Assembly: GCF_011189575.1 (NCBI RefSeq) | Contig: NZ_PUJW01000037.1 | Span: 1 to 20,994 of the forward strand | Direction of reading: 5' to 3' | Length of the DNA: 20,994 nt | From: Photorhabdus cinerea | GTDB lineage: Bacteria > Pseudomonadota > Gammaproteobacteria > Enterobacterales > Enterobacteriaceae | Part shown: positions 1 through 8,205 of the stretch, piece after piece | How the letters are laid out: each line of letters opens with the position of its first letter | Position numbering within the stretch: the first letter of the stretch is position 1 | The notes under the pieces: generated by a model | Told to the model about the DNA's origin: nothing | The model's database searches: none | What the model saw: only the letters and a program-made list of their open reading frames with translations | Position numbers and translations under genes: made by a program

Positions 1-840
1 ACTATATACCCGAATACCGGGTGCTTCATACACACCCTTACCGGAAATATATCCAGTGGCATCCACATACCCGTTTACAATACCACCAGATTTTGGATAC
101 GCATTATTCGCCTTATTCACCGTTTCCACTAAACCCAAGTTTTTCACAAACGCATTCTTGTCTGGGATATCCGCGCCGTTTTGGGATTTTGACAGGCGAG
201 TGTTGGCGTTGTTGTTGGCATTTGTGGCGCTAGTGTTAGCTGCATTGATTGATTTATTCAGTTCTGAAGACACGGTATTCAACTGAGCGTTTGTTGCATA
301 GTCGCCTTTGTCTTGCTTATTATTAATGGCATCAGTAACGGCCTTTTGGCTCATTACCTGGATTGTAGATTGGCCTGTAGCTTGTGATACATCTGACTTA
401 TTGAACTTCTTATTAAGATTATCGATAAGAGATGATGTATTCACCAGTTTCCACGCTGTGTCTATATGATCTGGTGTGTCTATGTTAAAATTAATCTTGT
501 TGTTATCAATAAGGCTCTGGTATTCCTTAGATTCATCGTCAGATTGAAGTATTGCCCCCTTTGGGTAACCACCTATTTGTTCTGTGTATTTTGTTGAAAA
601 CTTGAATTTACCGCCTTTCGATAAGTGGACTATGTTTTCAGAAATTTGATTTAAAACTCCATTAAAATCGCGTCCGCTAGGAGGAAGACCACCCGCTGTA
701 ACTGGTAACATGGTGATTGGTGGAAAGCCGACATCCCATGTAGCCTTCTGATTTGCTAACTCAGATGTGTGAGTTGCGGGAATATCATCCCTCTGCCCAT
801 CTTGTGCGAAAGGCGTTGGAATTAGATTTGGATTTTTCAT
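1..840 (-). CDS. Phage tail fibre protein, N-terminal part (truncated by window edge)
   Basis: An open frame starts at ATG 840-838 and stays open for 280 codons to the window edge, so the C-terminal receptor-binding part is missing. A ribosome binding site (AGGTGA) lies just upstream, 12 nt after the stop of the DUF2612 gene. The first ~110 residues look like the baseplate-attachment part of enterobacterial side tail fibres: PFAQDG near the start, a GGLPPSGRDFNGVLNQ stretch, then YPKGAILQ. They are followed by a low-complexity, Asn/Ala-rich region that could form a coiled or triple-helical shaft (about residues 150-215). The motif NGADIPDKNAFVKNLGL near residue 225 is typical of fibres in Enterobacterales. 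Position directly after the baseplate genes fits a fibre. The role (host recognition) is inferred from family and context. Confidence 0.9.
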   Translation of the reverse strand, partial: MKNPNLIPTPFAQDGQRDDIPATHTSELANQKATWDVGFPPITMLPVTAGGLPPSGRDFNGVLNQISENIVHLSKGGKFKFSTKYTEQIGGYPKGAILQSDDESKEYQSLIDNNKINFNIDTPDHIDTAWKLVNTSSLIDNLNKKFNKSDVSQATGQSTIQVMSQKAVTDAINNKQDKGDYATNAQLNTVSSELNKSINAANTSATNANNNANTRLSKSQNGADIPDKNAFVKNLGLVETVNKANNAYPKSGGIVNGYVDATGYISGKGVYEAPGIRVYS

Positions 841-852
841 TTCTCACCTATA

Positions 853-1482
853 TTAAGCGAATGGAGCCTGTCCGAATGGTTGAAAACCTGTACCGAAAAA
901 ACCGAAATAATCCGATGTGGGTATTTCGTTAACACTGATTTGAACGCCTGATGGTCTTGGTAGAATGTTGTGACGATGTATTAGGTTTTTTTCGAACCCA
1001 GATAATCTGTATTCAAAAACATACCTCGCCATCATATGACCTGTGATTAAGTAATATGCCCTTCCGCCTTTAAATGCCGTTTTCAGGAATTGATTAATAT
1101 TATGTGCCGTGGCGTATAATATGTTTGAATAAGCTTTAACCATGATAATATCTTTGAAAGTTGCATCATCCATCATATAAGACATTTCACTATTTTCTCC
1201 CCCATAAAAAGGAGCCTGATTGAACGGAAGATACTTTTCTGTTTCATTGAATCCGAAATAATCGACATTCGGATCGGGTATAGAGATAGTCCGATTTATG
1301 CCTACTATTCTTCCCCAGATATCAAGGCCAAACCCTTTTGCTGTCAGAACATTCACAGCCAGATTGTAGAATTCAGTAGCATTTATTCTCGGATCTACAG
1401 TCTCATTCACTGACTTCAATATTGAGCAAATTATTGGGCTATTCGCATACTGGCTAAGTAATGTTTCTCTGATATCTTTCAT
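853..1482 (-). CDS. DUF2612 baseplate-associated protein
   Basis: This 209-residue protein matches the DUF2612 family, which follows the gp47/J gene in this type of contractile tail and probably links baseplate wedge to tail fibre (role inferred from position). ATG 1482-1480 is preferred over the GTG three bases upstream. It overlaps the stop of gp47/J by one base (TGATG) and has AAGGA seven bases before it. The N-terminal half contains the family's GFGLDIWGRIVGI stretch (residues 50-62). A DYFGF...PF.QAPF motif occurs twice, at residues 74-92 and again at the C-terminus (191-208). This looks like a duplicated strand-loop element that may contact another structural protein. No signal peptide or membrane segment is visible. 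Confidence 0.85.
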   Translation of the reverse strand: MKDIRETLLSQYANSPIICSILKSVNETVDPRINATEFYNLAVNVLTAKGFGLDIWGRIVGINRTISIPDPNVDYFGFNETEKYLPFNQAPFYGGENSEMSYMMDDATFKDIIMVKAYSNILYATAHNINQFLKTAFKGGRAYYLITGHMMARYVFEYRLSGFEKNLIHRHNILPRPSGVQISVNEIPTSDYFGFFGTGFQPFGQAPFA

Positions 1483-2672
1483 CACTCAATCCTTATATCA
1501 TCCACAGACAGCACTGGAAATTCGTCAATACCAAACTCAAGATAATTGACTACACTCCCCTTTTTTCTTGCTACCTGAATCGAAATGAGCCTCTCAGTTG
1601 TAGACTGAGCAACTGTGCAAATGTAGTCGCTTGCAAGAAGCTTTTTAGCTATCTGTCCCTTACCTTTTCCGGTTTCAAACTCATTCAGCACCGCATTTCT
1701 AATGGCTTCTTTATCCTGATGAGTGAGTTTCAACTTATCTTCAAATGTGATAATGAACTCGACAGGAATGTGATTTGGTCTGATAAATTTAATGTCATAA
1801 ACAGGCGGCATATAAGGGAAGTTTTCTTTATCCTCATAAGTTACAGTGGTATTTCCCACAAATGAACACCCCGTTCCCGCCTTAATGAGGATTTGCTTGG
1901 CGATCTCGTTATCATCACCCCCTACAACCGACACAGCAATTGAGTTACGTATCAGCGGATAGTTTGTTTTACCTGCATTAATAGTTACATCTGTTGGATT
2001 ATCAATGACATAACAATCAATAACTCCTTTAACGTTCGCAACTGCGCCATAGGTTGCTGCATTGGTATTTTTAGCATTCACAGCTATTGATTGCTGGCGT
2101 CGTAATTCAAACTCTTGCCGTGTCTCTTCATTTTTACCAACAATGACCGCACCTTTATTGATAACAGAATCTACGCCGTTAATATTCTTAACGATGCGGT
2201 TAATGGTTCCAGTTGATGCCTCAACCCTGCCGGCAATATCGCAATAAACATTAGTCGTTACCAGTCCGTTGTCACCTATTATTGTTTCTGTCTGCGTGCT
2301 CCACGTCTGACCGGAATCATCTGAAACTTGAAATCCTACGGGGATCGTCGTTCCTGACAGCCCATTAATAATGATTTCTGCAACTGATTTTGTGGCCTGT
2401 TTTCGTTGTAGGAAATAGATGTAACCGATAGCATCCTGCATCATGCCATCGGCATATCGAGGGTCAAAACTGTTTAGTAGGTTAACAAGATAGTTGCGCT
2501 CATCGGTGATAATTGCCGCAAGCGTGGTAACTAGCTGCCCTTGCGGTGTATCCATTGAAACATTGAGATTATCACCAAAACATTCCTTCATTAGTTGCCA
2601 CAAACCATCTATGACCGCTTGGGGTGACGGCGCTAATATGCCTTTCTGTGTGATTTTTAATGCAGGGATCAT
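1482..2672 (-). CDS. Baseplate wedge protein, gp47/J family
   Basis: A 396-residue homologue of the baseplate J / T4 gp6-gp47 family, the wedge component that forms the ring around the tail hub and transmits the signal for sheath contraction. The N-terminal third carries the family's pattern of a helical segment ending in SFDPRYADGMMQDAIGYIY (about residues 68-86). The middle has GTTIPVGFQVSDDSG, and the centre has the NSIAVSVVGGDDNEIAK segment typical of gp47 proteins. The start overlaps the stop of the gp25-like gene by four bases (ATGA), which implies translational coupling. Length is normal for the family and no break is visible. Assignment rests on sequence pattern plus position between the gp25-like and DUF2612 genes. 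Confidence 0.92.
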   Translation of the reverse strand: MIPALKITQKGILAPSPQAVIDGLWQLMKECFGDNLNVSMDTPQGQLVTTLAAIITDERNYLVNLLNSFDPRYADGMMQDAIGYIYFLQRKQATKSVAEIIINGLSGTTIPVGFQVSDDSGQTWSTQTETIIGDNGLVTTNVYCDIAGRVEASTGTINRIVKNINGVDSVINKGAVIVGKNEETRQEFELRRQQSIAVNAKNTNAATYGAVANVKGVIDCYVIDNPTDVTINAGKTNYPLIRNSIAVSVVGGDDNEIAKQILIKAGTGCSFVGNTTVTYEDKENFPYMPPVYDIKFIRPNHIPVEFIITFEDKLKLTHQDKEAIRNAVLNEFETGKGKGQIAKKLLASDYICTVAQSTTERLISIQVARKKGSVVNYLEFGIDEFPVLSVDDIRIE

Positions 2673-3022
2673 AATTCTATTACCCCTTTTCTACCGTCAA
2701 CATCAATAAATATGATTCTGCCTTTCACTATCCTGTCATTAGCGGTACTGAGTTCCGCATTTGCAGAAATAACCCCATCGACGGACATTGCAGCATCCTC
2801 AAGATATTTTCTGTACATTGCCAAGGAGTAACGATTTTTACCAAGTATCTGCTCTAAGTAAGGGATGCCATCATCTTGCGAGTAATACATATCACTCAGG
2901 AATACACGACATTTATTAGCTACTGACTGCGCTCTGGCGTACTGATCTGAGGCAATAGCAAGATTCCCCGCCGCATCAAGAGTTAAATCCCATGTGGCAG
3001 GCATTAAAAATAATGTCCGCAT
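2669..3022 (-). CDS. Baseplate wedge protein, gpW/gp25-like
   Basis: A 117-residue protein with the look of the gp25/gpW-like wedge family: a short N-terminal strand (TWDLTLDAAGNLAIASD), a helix containing the variable-position arginine/lysine residues, an aromatic turn (YYSQDDGIPYLEQILGKN) and a C-terminal beta hairpin (IVKGRIIFIDVDG). In contractile tails this protein joins the wedge to the first sheath ring. It starts four bases after the spike gene stop with AAGG 9-10 bases upstream, and its stop overlaps the gp47/J start (ATGA). The length fits the family. Another reading would be a DUF2634-type protein, which has the same role. Confidence 0.8.
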   Translation of the reverse strand: MRTLFLMPATWDLTLDAAGNLAIASDQYARAQSVANKCRVFLSDMYYSQDDGIPYLEQILGKNRYSLAMYRKYLEDAAMSVDGVISANAELSTANDRIVKGRIIFIDVDGRKGVIEL

Positions 3023-3026
3023 GTTA

Positions 3027-3719
3027 TTAAGCCTTTTGGTTAGGTGGGCTGGTATTTGAGCCTTGTCCGTTCTCGTGGTGGGTATGGCTGTTATAGAGCG
3101 ATCTCATGCCTGCCATAGACTGAGAATTGGAAGTTGTATTATCAGTGATATCACTCCTAGCCTGAATGGTGCTGGTTGCCTCTACGGGTGCATCCAAAAC
3201 TATCTTTGAGCCTTTGATATTCACCACCCCTGTGGATACCACATCAATCCCGCTATCAAGGAAATGAACATATTGGCTCGGTGCACCATTCAACAAACCG
3301 CCAATGTACAGGCTATCTGACATATCATATTTACGCTTGCTTCCCGGGGGCGCAGAACCTTTTACTCGCTTCACTTTGGAAATATCCCGACTGGCAGTAA
3401 AGCAGAAACCCAAGTCATCCACCTTGGGATCAAGAATGACCGCGCTCTTGCCGCCTTGATACCGGAAATAAGGCACGTTATAGATAGTGGCGTTATCATA
3501 GGTATTTCCTGCCCCGTCTACTTGCAGCACCAAAGGCAGAATATCGACATACCCAACAGGACTCACCCCGCCATTTTTTACTTTGATCACCTTGCATATC
3601 GTTACCGTACCCACCCGACCAATGAGCGACCAGATAATGGCCTCTTGGGTCATGGCTCCGCCTGTTGTTACCTGTGGATCATATAGTGATATTTGTTCTT
3701 CATTTCTTGATTGCGGCAT
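3027..3719 (-). CDS. Membrane-puncturing spike, Gp138 type
   Basis: A 230-residue central spike resembling phi92 Gp138. The N-terminal OB-fold-like part (about residues 30-115) includes GRVGTVTICKVIKV and ends in a segment resembling the family's GDxGFCxFxxRD pattern (DDLGFCFTASRD, 101-112). A repetitive beta-strand stalk follows (IDVVSTGVVNIKGSKIVLDA, 158-177). The C-terminal tip has H-T-H-H at 212-215, like the HxH iron-binding apex known in contractile-tail spikes. I choose ATG 3719-3717 because a purine-rich SD (GGAGGGGGG) precedes it and homologues begin with a similar MPQ-SRN-like N-terminus. The frame is open 28 codons further upstream, but that would overlap the hub gene by over 100 bases instead of 20. 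The spike would act outside the cell, piercing the outer membrane. Confidence 0.85.
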   Translation of the reverse strand: MPQSRNEEQISLYDPQVTTGGAMTQEAIIWSLIGRVGTVTICKVIKVKNGGVSPVGYVDILPLVLQVDGAGNTYDNATIYNVPYFRYQGGKSAVILDPKVDDLGFCFTASRDISKVKRVKGSAPPGSKRKYDMSDSLYIGGLLNGAPSQYVHFLDSGIDVVSTGVVNIKGSKIVLDAPVEATSTIQARSDITDNTTSNSQSMAGMRSLYNSHTHHENGQGSNTSPPNQKA

Positions 3720-4590
3720 AATTATCCCCCCTCCGGCTGGCTGCAACTTCCATGAACCATTGAGCGGAGTCTTGCTCTGTCTCCAAAATCGTCCTGATGC
3801 CATAGATCAGCCAGTCACCATTACAAATAGATATCTGGCTGCCAGTAATGCGAACAATGCCCCCGAACCTTACTAAAGGGTCGTAAAAACATTTAAATTG
3901 AACGCCGATCATTGTAGGGGCCGGATAACTGATTAATCCTGTTTCAGGCGAAATAACGGGAATTTTCAACGTCCGGGGCTGGCCTTTCTTGGTCACACTG
4001 ATTGTATTACTTTCGATGTATAAGTTCAGGTTTGCAGCCTCTGCCAACCACTTAACTTTTTCTATATCCGTATTGCACAAATACACATTAGATAGTTTTT
4101 CACTGACACCATTAGATTCAAACGAATATCCCATACGTTTACAGATGTTACCCATGATATTGACAACATCATGTTCGCCCTCATAACTCTCAGCATCTGT
4201 TGGCGTCATCTTTTCCAGAACGGCCGTCTGAGCTTCAATCACAAGTGCAACATTGGGCGCATCACCGAAATCGGGATAAGCAAATGTGATCCCGCCTTTA
4301 AACGCCTGTGACAACTCTTCTCCCTGCTCGCCCGTTTCAATTGTTACGTTATTGCGTAGTGCCTTTATATCATTCCATTTGATGCGTAACAGCTTTTCCA
4401 TTGTCTCCATCGGCAAACCGTAAGCCTTGATGCGAGCATGAGGAGCAATAGCACCATTGCCGTAGTTGACTTCGGCATTGATTCTTAACCCAGTTGCTGA
4501 GAGTTTGTTTTTGTTATCTGAAGTGAACGATTCGTTTTTGCCCGATAATATCAGTGTTACCCTGATTACCTTGCGATTAAATTTCATCAT
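3700..4590 (-). CDS. Baseplate hub protein (gp27/gpD-like)
   Basis: A 296-residue protein lying between the baseplate plug and the spike, where the hub is expected. It contains hub-like beta-barrel segments early (ARIKAYGLP, then a GEQGEELSQAFKGGITFAYPDF stretch split over two strands). Its centre (ICKRMGYSFE, then VKWLAEAANLNLYIE) resembles the gpD/gp27 domain that carries the tail tube end and the spike. ATG 4590-4588 (with a second ATG directly after) is chosen over an upstream ATG at 4659, because the longer form would overlap the plug gene by over 80 bases and has an unconserved-looking extension. As chosen, it overlaps the plug gene by 14 bases and the spike gene by 20. Confidence 0.78.
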   Translation of the reverse strand: MMKFNRKVIRVTLILSGKNESFTSDNKNKLSATGLRINAEVNYGNGAIAPHARIKAYGLPMETMEKLLRIKWNDIKALRNNVTIETGEQGEELSQAFKGGITFAYPDFGDAPNVALVIEAQTAVLEKMTPTDAESYEGEHDVVNIMGNICKRMGYSFESNGVSEKLSNVYLCNTDIEKVKWLAEAANLNLYIESNTISVTKKGQPRTLKIPVISPETGLISYPAPTMIGVQFKCFYDPLVRFGGIVRITGSQISICNGDWLIYGIRTILETEQDSAQWFMEVAASRRGDNYAAIKK

Positions 4591-4849
4591 TCCATACCAA
4601 TTTATAGCGGGAACCGAGACCGGAATATTCAGGATCTGAGTTACCCTCAATATCAACAAATATCAGCCATCGGCAGAGATAAGAAAGATTTCGACAAATA
4701 CGATTGCAGACCAGGTACTCCTCATTTTTCTGTACCGTGGCGAAAATCTTCCCCAATCTAGACTCTAGAGTTACATCAATTAAGTCCCCACTAATGGAAA
4801 ATGAGGTTGTTTGATTAGGGATCGGCGATAATGCAATCTCAACAATCAT
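4577..4849 (-). CDS. Baseplate plug protein (Pam3 gp18-like)
   Basis: A 90-residue protein of the small baseplate plug family described for cyanophage Pam3 and found in many related contractile tails. Recognisable features are the N-terminal LSPIPNQT, a strand-rich middle with YLVCNRICRNLSYL, and the C-terminal FVDIEGNSDPEYSGLGSRYKLVW pattern (D-P-x-Y-x-G-L-G-x-R-Y). The protein would sit on the tube axis at the hub. The start overlaps the stop of the upstream baseplate gene by four bases (ATGA), and its own end overlaps the hub start. I recognise the family by motif only; the plug role is transferred from the family. Confidence 0.75.
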   Translation of the reverse strand: MIVEIALSPIPNQTTSFSISGDLIDVTLESRLGKIFATVQKNEEYLVCNRICRNLSYLCRWLIFVDIEGNSDPEYSGLGSRYKLVWNDEI

Positions 4850-5562
4850 TGCTGTAACCCTCCATTAATCCATTGATTAACCATCTTTACACCCTCATCG
4901 AAAAACTTGGCTCCCCAGTCTGTAGCCCATTTAGACACCCCATCTTCCTTTATCTTTTGGAGTTCTGAACGGTTATCAGGAGCTTTCTGTACCTGAGACT
5001 CAACTTTCTGAGTCTGATTACCCGTATCTTTTTTCTTGGTATCTTCGGGATTCTTGACCTTTTCTTCATCATATTTAACCTTAATCTCTCTAATTTCTTC
5101 GAGATGCAGGTTAACTTTTATGAGTGTTGCCCCATCTTTTGCCTCTCGCGCCATGTCATAGCCAACAATAGCTGCGTTGGTATAGACAAATTCAGGTGTG
5201 ACAACATGAAATTTCAGCGTACTTTTTGCCAAAATTTCAATCTGAGACAAGAAGGCTCCTCGCTCTAACGTTCCGCCACTGCCTTTACTCAACTGGACAG
5301 TGACTTTGTACGGATCGCTGATTTTGTTATAACTGGCAAAGGAACCATTTTCTATCGGCGCACTTACCACTCGATATTGATTTTGGTATTGCAGAGATAT
5401 CACGTTGTCAGCAAGTAAGAGAGGAATTCCATACTGATTGAAGATCCCCCAATAATTACCAAATAAAGTGTTAATCAATGCAGCACCACCGAGACTGATA
5501 CCAGCATCTACGGCAGCGTTAGGTATACCTTTCCAATTGGGTATCTCTGGCATTCCAAACAT
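4846..5562 (-). CDS. Baseplate protein with Dit-like N-terminal domain
   Basis: A 238-residue protein following the tape measure gene. Residues ~45-160 form a beta-rich region resembling the Dit-like domain of phage tail proteins (YRVVSAPIENGSFASYNKISDPYKVTVQLSKG, split by short loops, then LERGAFLSQIEILAKSTLKF). The C-terminal ~75 residues are a Lys/Glu/Gln-rich, probably helical or disordered linker ending in a short amphipathic segment rich in Trp. It would cap the tail tube near the hub. ATG 5562 is preceded by GGGGTGAT, three bases after the tape-measure stop. Alternatives include a LysM-less gp53-like protein; I see no LysM motif. Confidence 0.7.
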   Translation of the reverse strand: MFGMPEIPNWKGIPNAAVDAGISLGGAALINTLFGNYWGIFNQYGIPLLLADNVISLQYQNQYRVVSAPIENGSFASYNKISDPYKVTVQLSKGSGGTLERGAFLSQIEILAKSTLKFHVVTPEFVYTNAAIVGYDMAREAKDGATLIKVNLHLEEIREIKVKYDEEKVKNPEDTKKKDTGNQTQKVESQVQKAPDNRSELQKIKEDGVSKWATDWGAKFFDEGVKMVNQWINGGLQQ

Positions 5563-5565
5563 ATA

Positions 5566-7992
5566 TCACCCCATTGACGGTATTATTTGAGATAATTGCT
5601 CTCTGGCCGCCTGGCTAGCATCAGAGATCGTGCCGGTTATCGTGCTGGCAGTGGTCTGTACGTTAATATTGCCGTTTAGGTCCACCTTAACATTGTTCAC
5701 GTTAGATGCATGTTGAGTACCTATTTTGTTAGTTTGAGCAAGAAATTGATTTGCGCCCATATCGAAATTTGGGACGAGTGTTGGATTTTTGGGGATGTGA
5801 GTCAGTTGGCCCGCCTTGTGTCCCTCAGCCCTTCCCATTGCATCCATGATGAGTTTTTTTTGTTCGTCACTATATTGAGACAACAGTTTATCTTCTCCGC
5901 CTACAGCAGCTAAAACGTTTTTAACATACGTTGGCGTATCATTTATCCGCTCTCCATTATGGTTAAACTCTGGCGCATACTTATCGAAAATAGCATCAGA
6001 CAATTTCATATTTTTAAATTTCTCAAACATAAGCTCACGGCGTGCTCTCTCTCCAGTTTCCCAATCAGGGAAAATAGCCATAACATGTCCTGCCGCTTCT
6101 TTGTCATGACCAATAGCCCCCATCTTTTTAGCAAATGGCCCATCAATGATATTGCCGGGATTATTATTCCTCCAAGCTCGATCACCGCTCTCTTTAATAT
6201 ATTGACCGTTAGCAGTGGTATAAACTCGCTTATTTTGATGGGGAACCTCAACGGATGATGCAGAATTTAAAGAACTAGTAACACCTTGAGCGATCTCGCC
6301 TAATCCGTTAACAAAACCATTTATTGCCGCATTAGCCTCATCAAGAGTCATTTCGCCACGCTGAACTCTGGCTTTTAGCTTGTCAATTTCAGGATCGCCC
6401 GTGGGAATATCTAAGGTCGTTTCGGTAATCTGAGCACCTGTTTTCTTGTACCTATTATCAACCCACTTATCACCAACCCATTTAGCATCTCCTTCACCTA
6501 TTAGGGCCAACCCAGCATATTTCCAGTCTGGAGCAGTTCTGAATCTTTGGAACCAATCATGTTTACCAAATGCCCAATTGAGAGCGGAATCTATATAATC
6601 CTCACTCTCATATGCCGCAGCGGCGGCCATACCAATAAGCCCAGCCCTTCCTGCTACACCTAATTTTCCACCTTTCCCGCCTGGAATTTTTATATTTTTT
6701 GCAGCCTTTGATACCTCACCAAAAGTGCCTAAAATGCTTTTCAGCCATTTAGTACCCAAATATGCAGCAAAACCAGCGAATGCCACTTTCAGCATATCTA
6801 TCTCACCATTTGTATCCTTGAACCAATTAGACAATGGAGAGCTTTTGAACCATTCTCCTAATTGCTTAAGCCAGCCAAGAACCATCTCTATGGTTTCAGA
6901 CCATGCAGACCAATCAAATAATGAATCCCCCCCTTTCTTCCATGTCTGGTAATCGTCATAAAGCAACAGGAACGCAGCAGCGAGAGCAAGAATCAGGCCT
7001 GTTGTACCAAGCAAGGGAGCAAAAGCCGCAAGCATTACTGCACCAACACGCCACAGAACGGGAATTAATGTTGCCGCCAGAAAAACCGACAGTGTTTTGA
7101 ATATGTTGAGCGCCGTATCTCTGTTCTTATTCAGATATTCAAGAAACCCTGTAACTTTTGCTGAAAGAGTAAGCAAATGTGGGATCAAATAATTGGCTAC
7201 AATGGTTTTTAATCCTTCCCACTGCTGCCCAAGCACTGAGTTTTGTTCCCGCAATTTGCGATTTAGCTCCAATTCTTCTTTCGTGGAAATAACAAGGTTC
7301 TTCTGTGCATCAAGCCTCTTTTGGATTGCGTCACGCCCTTGAAGCAAGGTGTTAATTGTCCCCTCATCAAGTCCCATATTTTTTGCAATGTTATATGCCT
7401 GTGGTCTTTCCAACTTCGACAGACTATCAGCGATATCAAGGAGAATATCATCAAGATTGCGAATTTTACCTGACGCATCGACTACGCCGACACCAAGCGC
7501 ATTGAAATATGGCAGGATAGAGGTATCTCCCATCGTGACCAAATCCCACAGTGACTTATTGAGGCTGCCCATACTTGCAGCCATGCCATCAGCACTACCA
7601 CCTGACATTTCTGCCACGTTCTGCCATTTTTTGATTGTCGCCGCACTTATTCCTAAGTTTTTACTCAGGAAATAAAGTTGCTCATTTACCTGAGAAATAT
7701 CATTAATTAGTTTAGTTAAGCCAGTAGATGCAAAGATTGCGGAAAACAGACCGGTTAGCGCCTTAATGCCGTTATTGATAGATTTACTAAAATCATCTGA
7801 TTTCTTAGATGCACCCTTGAGGTTATCAGATAACCCCCCTAGCGAACCGGATGCGCTGTCTGAAGACTTGCTAACCTTATCGGCGGATTTAGCTAATTTA
7901 TCATTGGATTTGATCGCCTTGCTTGAGTCACTTTCAAAGCTGCCGCCATCCAATTTCAATGAGACAAGTAAAGTATCAATTAGAGTTGCCAT
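5566..7992 (-). CDS. Tail tape measure protein with embedded muralytic domain
   Basis: An 808-residue tape measure. Residues 20-75 are Ser/Asp/Lys-rich and helical; 80-300 are mostly helical with QVNEQLYFLSKNLGIS. Two hydrophobic segments lie at 299-317 and 320-344, as usual for tape measures that insert into the host membrane. An Ala/Gly-rich linker follows around 440-460. Residues ~600-730 form a recognisable peptidoglycan-degrading domain: WRNNNPGNI at 607-615, GAIGHD at 625-630, FPDWETGERARREL at 641-654, YAPEFN at 672-677 and NDTPTYVKNV at 684-693. This pattern occurs in muralytic virion proteins with the RNNNPGN motif. The start overlaps the preceding chaperone frame by 17 bases; the SD is weak (AGAAG). 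The tape measure sets tail length; the enzyme domain probably opens the murein during DNA entry (inference). Confidence 0.9.
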   Translation of the reverse strand: MATLIDTLLVSLKLDGGSFESDSSKAIKSNDKLAKSADKVSKSSDSASGSLGGLSDNLKGASKKSDDFSKSINNGIKALTGLFSAIFASTGLTKLINDISQVNEQLYFLSKNLGISAATIKKWQNVAEMSGGSADGMAASMGSLNKSLWDLVTMGDTSILPYFNALGVGVVDASGKIRNLDDILLDIADSLSKLERPQAYNIAKNMGLDEGTINTLLQGRDAIQKRLDAQKNLVISTKEELELNRKLREQNSVLGQQWEGLKTIVANYLIPHLLTLSAKVTGFLEYLNKNRDTALNIFKTLSVFLAATLIPVLWRVGAVMLAAFAPLLGTTGLILALAAAFLLLYDDYQTWKKGGDSLFDWSAWSETIEMVLGWLKQLGEWFKSSPLSNWFKDTNGEIDMLKVAFAGFAAYLGTKWLKSILGTFGEVSKAAKNIKIPGGKGGKLGVAGRAGLIGMAAAAAYESEDYIDSALNWAFGKHDWFQRFRTAPDWKYAGLALIGEGDAKWVGDKWVDNRYKKTGAQITETTLDIPTGDPEIDKLKARVQRGEMTLDEANAAINGFVNGLGEIAQGVTSSLNSASSVEVPHQNKRVYTTANGQYIKESGDRAWRNNNPGNIIDGPFAKKMGAIGHDKEAAGHVMAIFPDWETGERARRELMFEKFKNMKLSDAIFDKYAPEFNHNGERINDTPTYVKNVLAAVGGEDKLLSQYSDEQKKLIMDAMGRAEGHKAGQLTHIPKNPTLVPNFDMGANQFLAQTNKIGTQHASNVNNVKVDLNGNINVQTTASTITGTISDASQAAREQLSQIIPSMG

Positions 7993-8200
7993 TTGCGATT
8001 TCTTCTATTAGACGTTTGTTATATTCGCTCACCTGATGTATTTCAATCATGTTCAGCGCATCTTCAAGGCTGTATATCGTTGAAAGCTCATGCAGCGTTG
8101 CATATCCTTTATTACCTGCCGAGATAACCTGATACACAACGCTGGAGACGTTCACAGTTTCAGCAAGTACACCGTCTTTCAGTGGCAGCCCGGCTTTCAA
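7976..8200 (-). CDS. Tail assembly chaperone, downstream (T-like) frame
   Basis: This frame encodes 74 residues from a TTG at 8200 (the only plausible start) and overlaps the tape measure start by 17 bases. The TTG has no good SD upstream. The frame is actually open back to at least 8230, where it joins the slippery heptamer of the preceding gene in the -1 frame. I therefore think it is mainly made as the C-terminal part of a frameshift fusion, adding 84 residues that begin NTRRWLRLEKLKAG. The protein is helical and mildly charged, as expected of a chaperone segment that binds the tape measure (the lambda GT role). Independent translation from TTG cannot be excluded. Confidence 0.6.
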   Translation of the reverse strand: MKAGLPLKDGVLAETVNVSSVVYQVISAGNKGYATLHELSTIYSLEDALNMIEIHQVSEYNKRLIEEIANGNSN

Positions 8201-8205
8201 CTTTT

